Below are positions 27,537 through 34,627 of a DNA stretch of 64,000 nucleotides, in pieces (positions within the stretch are counted from its first letter, which is position 1; each line of letters starts with the position of its first letter). Source of the stretch: Pseudomonas graminis. Lineage in GTDB: Bacteria; Pseudomonadota; Gammaproteobacteria; Pseudomonadales; Pseudomonadaceae. The translations under genes were made by a program, and so were the position numbers. A model generated the notes under the pieces. That model ran no database searches. It worked only from the letters and a program-made list of their open reading frames with translations, and was not told the DNA's origin. The stretch lies in assembly GCF_002093745.1 (NCBI RefSeq), contig NZ_MTSB01000015.1:1-64000 (forward strand). The letters run 5' to 3'.

Positions 27537-27842
27537 ATGGATATCGAAAAGCTTAAACAAAAAACGCAAAAGCTGCGTGACGTGATTGAAGATTTGAGAA
27601 AGTCAGATCCCGTTGTTGAAAAGCTTCGAGCTGAGATCGAACCACTGATGAAGCTGGCCGAATCTGGCATGATAACAGTTAAGTTGCAGTGGCGAGACAT
27701 TCCGGGGCGTTACCTATTTACCGAAGAGGGCTTGCAACAATATTCTCATCTTGAGCATGCTTTCGCAGAGTTCAGGATTGAGCTGACTGGTGGAGAGACT
27801 CCTTTATTACGTAAGTTGAAAAGGGAAATGGGCGAGGAGTGA
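27537..27842 (+). CDS. Small immunity-like protein (tandem copy 1)
   Basis: A 101-aa helical protein, first of three tandem paralogues. Shared features are an N-terminal coiled coil (LKQKTQKLRDVIEDLRKSDP), a central WRDIPGRYLFTEEGLQQY, LEHAFAEFRIELTGGE and a basic end. It starts 8 bp after the effector stop with AGAGG upstream, so it is in the effector's operon and is the prime candidate for the cognate immunity protein. I do not recognise a named family. Confidence 0.75.
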   Translation: MDIEKLKQKTQKLRDVIEDLRKSDPVVEKLRAEIEPLMKLAESGMITVKLQWRDIPGRYLFTEEGLQQYSHLEHAFAEFRIELTGGETPLLRKLKREMGEE

Positions 27843-28056
27843 AAGTGAGTTTCACGGGCAGTTAACTTTTGCTCTGTGTGGCGCACGTGCCTTGCGATCC
27901 TGATGCTGCATGACCTGCTTTCTGAGACATATAGCATATGCACCGGTGAGAATTAGCCTAGTATCCTACTGCAATTGCCATGTCTGGATTGTAATAGCTA
28001 AGCATTGGCTAATGCCTAGGATAACTGCACCATAGGCAATTAGGAGTAACATAAGT

Positions 28057-28365
28057 ATGGATGTTAAAGCTTTGAAAATGGCAGCCACAACGCTTCGCGA
28101 CAAGCTTGAATTTTATAAGCATCGCGACCCTGATGCTTCAATTTTATTGTTGAATCTTGAGGATTTGCTTTCCCGAGCAGAGCGAGGCCAAATCACTGAA
28201 ATGGTAGAGCCGCGAGATATTCCAGGTTACAAGCTTTTCACTGAGACAAGTTTACAGTCATATAAAGATTTGGAGGCTGCATATACAGATTTCTATATGG
28301 AACTCATCGAGGGACGGGAGACTGAGGCCTACAAAATTTTGCTGGCCAAAATGGCTAAGGACTGA
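28057..28365 (+). CDS. Small immunity-like protein (tandem copy 2)
   Basis: A 102-aa paralogue of the genes on either side: TTLRDKLEFYKHRDPDAS at the N-terminus, EPRDIPGYKLFTETSLQSY in the middle and AAYTDFYMELIEG near the end. It is the most divergent of the three. AGGAG precedes the ATG. It is probably an extra immunity gene giving protection against related toxins made by other strains. Confidence 0.72.
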   Translation: MDVKALKMAATTLRDKLEFYKHRDPDASILLLNLEDLLSRAERGQITEMVEPRDIPGYKLFTETSLQSYKDLEAAYTDFYMELIEGRETEAYKILLAKMAKD

Positions 28366-28475
28366 AATATCTGCGAATAGGGAATAGGCGTGATGAACAA
28401 ATCAGTGCAGCTTATTTTTAGCAGGGGTAGAGGGTCGAATAAATTTTTTTTGACTGTGGCAGTTCAAATCATGAG

Positions 28476-28790
28476 GTGCTAAAAATTAACATAGAAAAAT
28501 TGAGCTCTTCAGCAAGAATTTTAGAGGCGAAGCTAAAGGAGTATGCAAGTAAAGATGTTCAGGCGTTACATCTCTATAATGACCTCAGGGTATTGCTGGA
28601 ACTAGCGAAATCAAGAAGTATTATATCACCCATACAATGGGGCAAGATTCCGGGGTGTTATCGTTTTACTGAAAACGGACTTCAGGAGTACAGCGATTTG
28701 GAAGAAGCATATGCTGTATTTTCAATTGAGATTACGGGCGGAGAACCTCCGCTCTTAAAAATACTTCGTGCAGAACGAAATCAAAAATAG
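28476..28790 (+). CDS. Small immunity-like protein (tandem copy 3)
   Basis: A 104-aa third paralogue with ARILEAKLKEYASKDVQA, QWGKIPGCYRFTENGLQEY and EEAYAVFSIEITGGEPPLL. It is closer to copy 1 than to copy 2 in the central and C-terminal blocks. The start is a GTG with only a weak upstream GAGG. It is probably an orphan immunity gene. Confidence 0.7.
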   Translation: MLKINIEKLSSSARILEAKLKEYASKDVQALHLYNDLRVLLELAKSRSIISPIQWGKIPGCYRFTENGLQEYSDLEEAYAVFSIEITGGEPPLLKILRAERNQK

Positions 28791-28842
28791 CTCGTGTGTG
28801 CCGCAGTGATGAAGCATGTTATGTGTTAGGAGGAGGCCGATA

Positions 28843-29157
28843 ATGAAGTTTGAATCCGCCATGGGATTTATACATCATGCTGTTTTACTCACCGGAGTAC
28901 GTATAAGTCGCTATCCTGCGTTCCCGATATACGCACCAGTTCTAAATCAGCTTCTCTATGTAAAATCCATTTTCGAGGGTGTTGAGAAAGACAAGTCCAG
29001 ACTTCACAAGCTTTCCATCGGTGCCCTTGCAGCCAAGGAGTTTGAAGAAACAGATTACGAACTGGCACGAGCCCTGATGGATGTTTTTTACATCGCGAAT
29101 CAGTCAGCAAACGGACTAAAATTTAAACTGCCCACCGGCATTCTATACCGTGACTAA
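28843..29157 (+). CDS. Tsi6-like immunity protein
   Basis: A 104-aa helical protein resembling Tsi6, the immunity protein of the P. aeruginosa NAD(P)+ glycohydrolase effector Tse6. The shared pattern is an initial helix, RYPAFPIYAPVLNQLLYVKSI, LHKLSIGALAAKEFEETD, and ELARALMDVFYIA...GLKFKLP. A strong AGGAGG precedes the ATG at 28843; a longer frame from 28816 has no such site. It supports a Tse6-type toxin in this island, although it is separated from the effector by three other immunity-like genes. Confidence 0.82.
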   Translation: MKFESAMGFIHHAVLLTGVRISRYPAFPIYAPVLNQLLYVKSIFEGVEKDKSRLHKLSIGALAAKEFEETDYELARALMDVFYIANQSANGLKFKLPTGILYRD

Positions 29158-29212
29158 GGTAGCGCGTGGTTTATGTAGAGATAGCTCGGGAAGTGAAATC
29201 TAAAGAGGGAAT

Positions 29213-29538
29213 ATGAAACTTAATGACACTTTTTTAATCGTGACCTCATGCTCTCCTTGGGCATCGAGGAAACCTCAGGGCGTTTTTATTTGCCATTTCC
29301 GGTGAATAATGACTTGATCGATTACGAGGAGTATTACAAGGTTGACAAAGCCAGCTTTGATCTTTTCCACACAGACCTCATTGCTGCGGATGCTTTCGCC
29401 ACGGCATGCCGCAGGAGAGAGCGGGATGATCTTTTGATCCAGAAGCCAGGCGCAAAGCGGGTAACGCCTATTTGGCCGTTAACAAGCGGTATAGACTTGG
29501 GCACCAGGCAGCAGCTTCCATACTGCTCTGCACCTTGA
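29213..29538 (+). pseudogene. Frameshifted small gene, probable immunity gene
   Basis: An ATG at 29213 opens MKLNDTF, then meets a run of six T. The frame it continues in ends early, whereas shifting after the run gives NRDLMLSLGIEETSGRFYLPFPVNNDLIDYEEYY and a sensible protein to 29538. The latter includes a charged C-terminal helix (ATACRRRERDDLLI). A homopolymer frameshift is the simplest reading. The family is unknown; it lies among immunity genes. If the shift is a sequencing error, the gene is intact at about 108 aa. Confidence 0.6.
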
Positions 29539-29717
29539 AAGATTATCCTGGAAGGACCCATGATCGACTTGAGAAGCCCCAACGACATGCTCGACCACTA
29601 GAGCGCTAAGATCACCTGCTGCCCCGCACCTTCCGCGCAGCTACTTCAACGCATGGATTACATAAAGATCAGCTCACAGCCCCTGACTTATATCGCGTCT
29701 CAAGGAATCTGACCCAA

Positions 29718-30272
29718 GTGTCCAAACCATGCCCGCAACAGCTCTACAACAAAGCCTGGCTATTTGCTTCCCATGCCCACGTCGGCCAAAAAATGACAGG
29801 CTCGGACCTTCCTTACACCACCCACGTGGCGATGGTTGCCAACGAGTTGATCTTTGCCCATCGCGAAGAGTCCGTGGGTGCGCTTGAGATAGCCTTGCCT
29901 ACAGCGTTGCTGCACGACGTGCTGGAGGATACGCCGGTAACTCAGGATGAGTTGGCTGAAGCGTTCGGTGTGGAGGTCGCCTCAGCCGTGGCGTGCCTGA
30001 GCAAGAACCTGATCGTGCCGTTTTCCGAAGCACTTTATTTCGCTGGCATCGCGAGTCATTCCAAAGAAGCTGCGTCGGTCAAGTTGTGTGATCGAATCAC
30101 CAATCTCCAGTCCGCACCGTCCACTTGGACGAAGGCAAAACGAGCGTCGTATTTGGTTGAGTCCTCACAGATCCTGGCAGCCTTGGGACATGCGAACGGG
30201 TATCTGCAGCAGCGGCTCATCGATACGATGGCGCGTTATCAGGCGCTTTATGTTGATGGCTTTGAAGGCTGA
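29718..30272 (+). CDS. HD-domain protein, small alarmone hydrolase-like
   Basis: A 184-aa single-domain HD protein of the RelA/SpoT hydrolase type. Ligands and catalytic residues are visible: H36 (YTTH), the HD pair at residues 66-67 followed by the characteristic VLEDTP (HDxxED), and a late Asp in SVKLCDRITNLQ. There is no synthetase, TGS or ACT domain. It may hydrolyse (p)ppGpp or (p)ppApp-like alarmones in the cytoplasm. The start is GTG 29718. Its place among immunity genes suggests a possible protective role against alarmone-synthesising toxins, which is inference. Confidence 0.8.
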   Translation: MSKPCPQQLYNKAWLFASHAHVGQKMTGSDLPYTTHVAMVANELIFAHREESVGALEIALPTALLHDVLEDTPVTQDELAEAFGVEVASAVACLSKNLIVPFSEALYFAGIASHSKEAASVKLCDRITNLQSAPSTWTKAKRASYLVESSQILAALGHANGYLQQRLIDTMARYQALYVDGFEG

Positions 30273-30275
30273 GTA

Positions 30276-30623
30276 ATGACCTCTCATCATTGTCGGATCG
30301 AGAACGGGAATCTCTGGATAGAAAGTCAGCGAGTCTGCCTTCCTTACCCGGTGGACACGTTTCTGCTGTTTCAGGGGATAGTGCTAATCAGGCTTGAATC
30401 CCCGCCGGGCGAGGGCTTCAACCGGAACATCTTCGCTTTCTCGATGGCTGGCGAAGTGCTCTGGCAGATCGAGGAAAGCCCGCACGGTACGCAGGCGGAC
30501 AAGCCGTTTATGAGCCTTCACTGCGACGACAACGCTCAGGTCATCGCAGGTTGCTGGAATGGTGTGACCTACTCGGTGAATGTGGAGAATGGCGAGATTC
30601 GGGTTATCCAGTTCGATAGATAA
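30276..30623 (+). CDS. Small protein of unknown function
   Basis: A 115-aa beta-rich protein with repeated short strands (GNLWIESQRVCLPYPVDTFLL, NIFAFSMAGEVLWQIEE, CWNGVTYSVNVENGEIRVIQF) recalling one or two beta-propeller blades. It starts 3 bp after the HD gene stop and is probably cotranscribed. I do not recognise the family; an immunity role is possible from context. Confidence 0.65.
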   Translation: MTSHHCRIENGNLWIESQRVCLPYPVDTFLLFQGIVLIRLESPPGEGFNRNIFAFSMAGEVLWQIEESPHGTQADKPFMSLHCDDNAQVIAGCWNGVTYSVNVENGEIRVIQFDR

Positions 30624-30659
30624 CGGGGTGCCGGTCCGTCATGTAGCGGTCATCGAATA

Positions 30660-31440
30660 TCAGGTGCCCGGCGACCTGGGCCACGAAGCGACCCACTTGA
30701 ACAGCCTGCCCAGCCACCAGCGACTGCGAGCCTCGCGAATCTCGTCGATTTGCATGAAGGTGTAGGGGGTGGGCAGAGTTTCTGCTTAATGCGCAGTGTG
30801 CGTAGCCCCCTGATTGCATGTCGCTCATGCACCAATAGACCTACGCAAATAAAGAACGCGCCCAACACCGCCACCGCACTTGAGGTCAACTCCGACACAG
30901 AGCCGACAAACGCCGAGGACGCCAACATGCCAACACCTGAAATAAACCCGGCACTTAGCCTCGCGGACTTCACCGACGTCCGCGAGACTCTATTTCCAGT
31001 CACACAAAAAGGGAAGATCTTCGACGCAGAGAAGTAAATGCCGGCATAGATTGCGAGCATAGCCACGATCAAACCTGCGTTCACAGTTGCAGCTTCAGCG
31101 CCAGAAGCCCCTACGTCCTTCAGAAGCATCACATGGGCCAACCCTGCTGCGGCAAATCCGAACGAAAAGACAAATGAAGAGAGCAGGCTAAGGGTGAAAC
31201 TCGTAAAGCTTTCGCACCGATAAATCAGATACAGGGTATGAATAAAAATCAGAACCGTAAGACAGCAATATAACCACCAGTAGCCAGGGAAATTGGCTGG
31301 GCCAAAAGCAGCAGAGACGATGACAAAAAAAACGCTGTTATCGCCCCCGTCTTTAAAGTAGCCGGATCCGGGTCGTACATAGTCGTCATTTTTAGAGTAT
31401 CCCCAACTGCCTGATCTGAATCCCAGTGCGAAACCACCTT
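30660..31440 (-). pseudogene. Decayed membrane protein gene (paralogue B)
   Basis: Reading the minus strand through several frames recovers a paralogue of the membrane protein at 16843-17553: FFVIVSAAFGPANF, LTVLIFIHTLYLIYRCESFTSF, further hydrophobic segments, and the tail YTFMQIDEIREARSRWWL ending at 30660. Breaks are needed at a C-rich run just before the tail (about 30770) and at the start, where no start codon is found in the right frame (an upstream TAA sits near 31455). The longest single open frame covers only 30650-31141. I call it dead. Confidence 0.7.
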
Positions 31441-31548
31441 CTGCGCCACGTGTCTGGCTGCCTTAGACGCACGCAGCCAAGAATCGTAGGTAACTTTATC
31501 GATAACGTCTACACGCAAGCGGATTGGCGTCGATTCACGCCAACGCAA

Positions 31549-31749
31549 TCACGTATCCGATTCCGGGTTGCTCAACTGGTCATACCTGTTACGGAACAGA
31601 CTGCGATTGTCGCTCGGTTTGACGTCTGGGTGCGAAGCGCCTTCGTGGCGGTGAAGCCCCCGGGTACCCGAATCGGTGTTGGGATCGTTGACAACGATGA
31701 TTGGGCGCATATTGGCTTCCCTATGACTAATGGCTCCATGCCTGCCCAA
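31549..31749 (-). pseudogene. Possible remnant of a PAAR-like protein start
   Basis: The frame contains MRPIIVVNDPNTDSGT, which resembles the opening strand of DUF4150/PAAR-like proteins (xPIIVVGDPTxHGG). No PAAR continuation follows: the rest (LHRHEGASHPDVKPSDNR) looks shifted or unrelated. The following minus-strand frame (31249-31548) runs over the decayed membrane gene. Low confidence. Confidence 0.3.
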
Positions 31750-31807
31750 ATGAGAGGTAGGATTTACAAACGGCAGACTTCAACTGTGTGAGGCGAACGC
31801 CAGGAAG

Positions 31808-32128
31808 CTACAAAAATCTATCAAGCCTTGAGCGTCCTCTGGTTTTAATCATCAGTACCGCCATCATTATTGCCTGTAAAAAAAGATAGGCCGAAAGCCA
31901 TAAAAACGTTTCGGTCTGGTCCGAATCAACGAAAGCAACGAGGAATGCATAGCCTGCCGCGGGAAATGATAAGCAGGTCGACATGGCGTAAGAAAACCGC
32001 GACACACGGTCAAGAGGATTGTTACGCCGAATCAACGAAGCAATGGTTCTAATCGGCGCGTAGACAGTAAAAAATCCCAGCGCTAAAAAAAACAGTAATA
32101 ATGCTGTAATGGCTACAGGTTCAAACAT
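31808..32128 (-). CDS. Small membrane protein of unknown function
   Basis: A 106-aa protein with three hydrophobic segments (about 5-28, 50-66, 75-92) and a basic C-terminus (KTRGRSRLDRF). No family is recognised. It sits just downstream of the second DUF2628 gene on the same strand, 35 bp away, and may be cotranscribed with it. Confidence 0.6.
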   Translation of the reverse strand: MFEPVAITALLLFFLALGFFTVYAPIRTIASLIRRNNPLDRVSRFSYAMSTCLSFPAAGYAFLVAFVDSDQTETFLWLSAYLFLQAIMMAVLMIKTRGRSRLDRFL

Positions 32129-32163
32129 TTAAATCTCCCTGAAATAGAACCCATGTGCTCGCA

Positions 32164-32589
32164 TTACCAACGTATCCCCTCAAAGGGATTCCAGCTCTGC
32201 TTGCCTTTCACTTCATTGAGATAATAGGCATAGTTAGTCAGCTGCCCGTAGAGCGCGTTAAATACAAAGCCGAGTGCAGAGCTGGCCTCTCTGGCGTAGC
32301 GAAAATCAAACATTTCCATCACGATGTCCGATGCGACGGACACCACCACCATGATCACGATAAAGGACAGATTCTTCTTCCACAGCCCCATGATGAACAG
32401 ATAAACCGGCCCAAAAAAGAACGCAAAGAAGTTGAAGTTGATTTTCACTTTTTTCAGAAACGGCAGTTGCTTGAGCGCGGGTCTGAACCCCGGTGCGCTC
32501 GGGCCGCCGTGCGCTTCAAAAAAGGCGAAGCGTTCTTTCCATTTGTCGCTGTAGTGGCCTGATGCGTTTACCGGGTCTGACGTGTTCAT
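32164..32589 (-). CDS. DUF2628-family membrane protein (copy B)
   Basis: A 141-aa paralogue of the protein at 15430-15858: KWKERFAFFEAHGGP, FAFFFGPVYLFIMGLWKKNLSFI and KGKQSWNPFEGIRW match the first copy closely, while the third hydrophobic segment and what follows diverge. Function is unknown. It marks the boundary between the toxin island and the T6SS structural operon. Confidence 0.85.
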   Translation of the reverse strand: MNTSDPVNASGHYSDKWKERFAFFEAHGGPSAPGFRPALKQLPFLKKVKINFNFFAFFFGPVYLFIMGLWKKNLSFIVIMVVVSVASDIVMEMFDFRYAREASSALGFVFNALYGQLTNYAYYLNEVKGKQSWNPFEGIRW

Positions 32590-32722
32590 TCTCTAATCCC
32601 TGATGTGTGTGAATCACGTGAATGGTCGTTCCCTGTTGCTGCGCTGGGTAAGACGCAAAATACGGGTAAATCGAGGGCGCGTCAGTCATACAGACGGACT
32701 CGTCCTGTCGTGCATTTCCCGA

Positions 32723-32750
32723 CGGTCTGTACGTACCTTCATACAGACCG
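32723..32750. terminator. Inverted repeat after the T6SS operon
   Basis: A perfect 9-bp inverted repeat (CGGTCTGTA / TACAGACCG) lies 17 bp past the tssA stop. There is no U-tract, so it is either a weak or Rho-assisted end of the T6SS transcript, or a protein site. Confidence 0.4.
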
Positions 32751-32766
32751 ATCCTACAGATCACCC

Positions 32767-33864
32767 TTACTGCTTCGGCTCTTTCGTACCCAGCACATCA
32801 CGAATGCTGTCCACGACGTTGCTGTCTTTGATGACATCGCTCAGCCAGCCTTCCAGCGGCATGTTGCCCCACTTGATGGCGCGCTCGATGAGGTACGGGA
32901 CGGGGCTTTGCGGTTCGGTGTTTTTGAAGAACTGCGCGATGCCGGCGAGCATGGTGAAGGCTTCGTCGCGGGTGGTCGGTGTGGTGCGCAGTGGTGCGGA
33001 GGCGCTGTCCTGGCTGGTCTGGGTCATCGCGACACCTGCGGGTTGGTCGATGGCGATTTCGGGGGCGGCCTGAACGGCGGCGGCGGGGACCGGGTTCAGT
33101 TCGATGCCGCGGTCCTTGAGCAACTTCTCGGTCAGTTGCCCGGCGCGTTGCAGGATGTCGCTGAGGGTGACAAAGCTGGGCGCGTCGCGGCCGAACAGGG
33201 TGTCGGCGGTGGCCTGGAGCTGTTGGCAGGCGTAGAGGCTGGCGGCGATTTCGCTGGCTTTGAGGCGCAGGTGGTCCGAGTCGGTCAAAACCACGGAACG
33301 CTGGAAGATTTCGGCGTTGATCTTGCCTTCTTCAACAGCGGCGTGCATGGCTTTGGGGTTTTGCAGCGCCAGGTTTTCTACGTGGCGCGACTCGTCATAG
33401 CGCAACAGGCCAAAGTTTTGCCCCTGGGTAATGGGCAGCCCGCCGACGACGTCGGTCAGCGAGGTTTTCAGCCACGCCAGGCGTGCGGCACGCTCTTCTA
33501 CACCGTCCTCTAACGACGGGTACAGGTCGTCCCAGAAATTTTGCAGAATCCGTTCGGCCAGGGTCAGGCCAAAGGTGATGCCGACAAAGTGGTATTTGTG
33601 CGCCAGGGCTTCGCTGAGCCAGGCGACGAGCATCAGGTCTTTGCTTTGTTCTGCAAGGCCCTTTGCAGCCAACGTGATGGTCTGATCCCAGTCCGAAGAC
33701 TTCAGGTCGGTTTGCCAATCACCTTGGGTGAGGTAGTCGGGGTCTGCTCGACGAGCTTCCTTGACCTGATCGAACAGGGTGGAAAAGCTCATGTCTTCGC
33801 CGCTGCCCCCGTTGATGGGCGCCGTCAGATCGGCAAGCGAAAGGTCGTTGAGAAATTCAGACAT
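32767..33864 (-). CDS. tssA: TssA, T6SS baseplate/tail-cap protein
   Basis: A 365-aa ImpA-type protein. The N-terminal ImpA domain is seen as FDQVKEARRADPDYLTQGDW and the conserved SKDLMLVAWLSEALAHKYHFVGITFGLTLAERI with NFWDDLYPSLEDG. A Pro/Ala-rich linker follows (about 265-300), then a short C-terminal helical region (AIKWGNMPLEGWLSDVI), which places it with the shorter TssA class. TssA primes tail assembly at the baseplate. The ATG at 33864 is preferred over a TTG two codons upstream. It is the last gene of the operon. Confidence 0.92.
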   Translation of the reverse strand: MSEFLNDLSLADLTAPINGGSGEDMSFSTLFDQVKEARRADPDYLTQGDWQTDLKSSDWDQTITLAAKGLAEQSKDLMLVAWLSEALAHKYHFVGITFGLTLAERILQNFWDDLYPSLEDGVEERAARLAWLKTSLTDVVGGLPITQGQNFGLLRYDESRHVENLALQNPKAMHAAVEEGKINAEIFQRSVVLTDSDHLRLKASEIAASLYACQQLQATADTLFGRDAPSFVTLSDILQRAGQLTEKLLKDRGIELNPVPAAAVQAAPEIAIDQPAGVAMTQTSQDSASAPLRTTPTTRDEAFTMLAGIAQFFKNTEPQSPVPYLIERAIKWGNMPLEGWLSDVIKDSNVVDSIRDVLGTKEPKQ

Positions 33865-33890
33865 GGTCAACTCTGATCAAGGGTAAAAGA

Positions 33891-33916
33891 ACACCGTGCC
33901 CGGACAGACACGGTGT
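33891..33916 (-). terminator. Hairpin between hcp and tssA
   Basis: On the minus strand a perfect 8-bp stem (ACACCGTG / CACGGTGT) is followed by TCTTTT. It could partly terminate transcription after hcp, or protect its 3' end, giving more hcp than tssA message. Confidence 0.5.
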
Positions 33917-33954
33917 GAAGACGGGCCGCATGCGCGACCCGAGGTGTCACGGGC

Positions 33955-34473
33955 TTATGCGAATACTTTGTTCGCAGTGCGGTCCCAGCCGCCGGTAACG
34001 TTACCGCCACCCTGGCCATCGGAACGGCTCTGTTGGGTGTAGGTGGTCTTGATGCGAGCGAAGTTGAAGGTCACTTCTTCGATCGGCAGATCGCTGACCG
34101 CGTTGTCTTCGCCATGCTGGTTACCGCCAGCCACAGCCTTGACGGAAGACACGACCACTTCTTCCAGGTTGATGGTCAGGTAAGTCAGCTTGTCGCCGCC
34201 TGCACGGTTGACGTTCAGCTGGATCTTGGCGATGTGAGTGCCTTTACAGCACGCTTCGAACAGCTTCGCAGAAGCCTTGTCCACAGACTTGCGGATGCTG
34301 AAGTCGCTCAGCGCGACGCGCTCGGACGAAGCACCGCCCGAAGAGCTGGCGGTAGCGGAGGTGGCCTGGGTAGCGCCGTACTCATAGCCGAGCACTTCGA
34401 TCCAGTCCTTGTGCTTGTCGTCCAGAACTTCGCCTGGGATGCCGTCGATTTGGATGTATGCATCAAATGCCAT
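33955..34473 (-). CDS. hcp: Hcp (TssD) tube protein
   Basis: A 172-aa Hcp1-family protein: MAFDAYIQIDGIPGEVLDDKHKDWIEVLGYEYG, FSIRKSVDKASAKLFEACCKG, and an IEEVTFNFARIKTTYT strand. Hexamers stack to form the inner tube that is expelled. A Ser/Gly/Ala loop (ATSATASSSGGASSE) and the C-terminal GGWDRTANK are typical. Strong AAGGAG upstream. The gaps on both sides (over 90 bp) and a hairpin downstream suggest it is expressed more strongly than its neighbours. Confidence 0.96.
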   Translation of the reverse strand: MAFDAYIQIDGIPGEVLDDKHKDWIEVLGYEYGATQATSATASSSGGASSERVALSDFSIRKSVDKASAKLFEACCKGTHIAKIQLNVNRAGGDKLTYLTINLEEVVVSSVKAVAGGNQHGEDNAVSDLPIEEVTFNFARIKTTYTQQSRSDGQGGGNVTGGWDRTANKVFA

Positions 34474-34627
34474 TTTCTGCTTCTCCTTTCTTCATTTAAA
34501 ACCGTGACGTCTGCGGACAGCACACGGCCCTTTTGATTAACCTTCCTGAAACAATCAAGAAAGGTTTTTTACCACGGCCCCGGTTTCATGAAGACGACCC
34601 GGGCTTCGGTTTCCTGTCAGCGCGCAC

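Noticed and set aside
34534..34569. Hairpin with T-run between the TssM-OmpA gene and hcp as an operon terminator
   Set aside because: The T-run is on the plus strand, opposite to the genes. On the minus strand the stem is not followed by U, so it would not stop the T6SS transcript.
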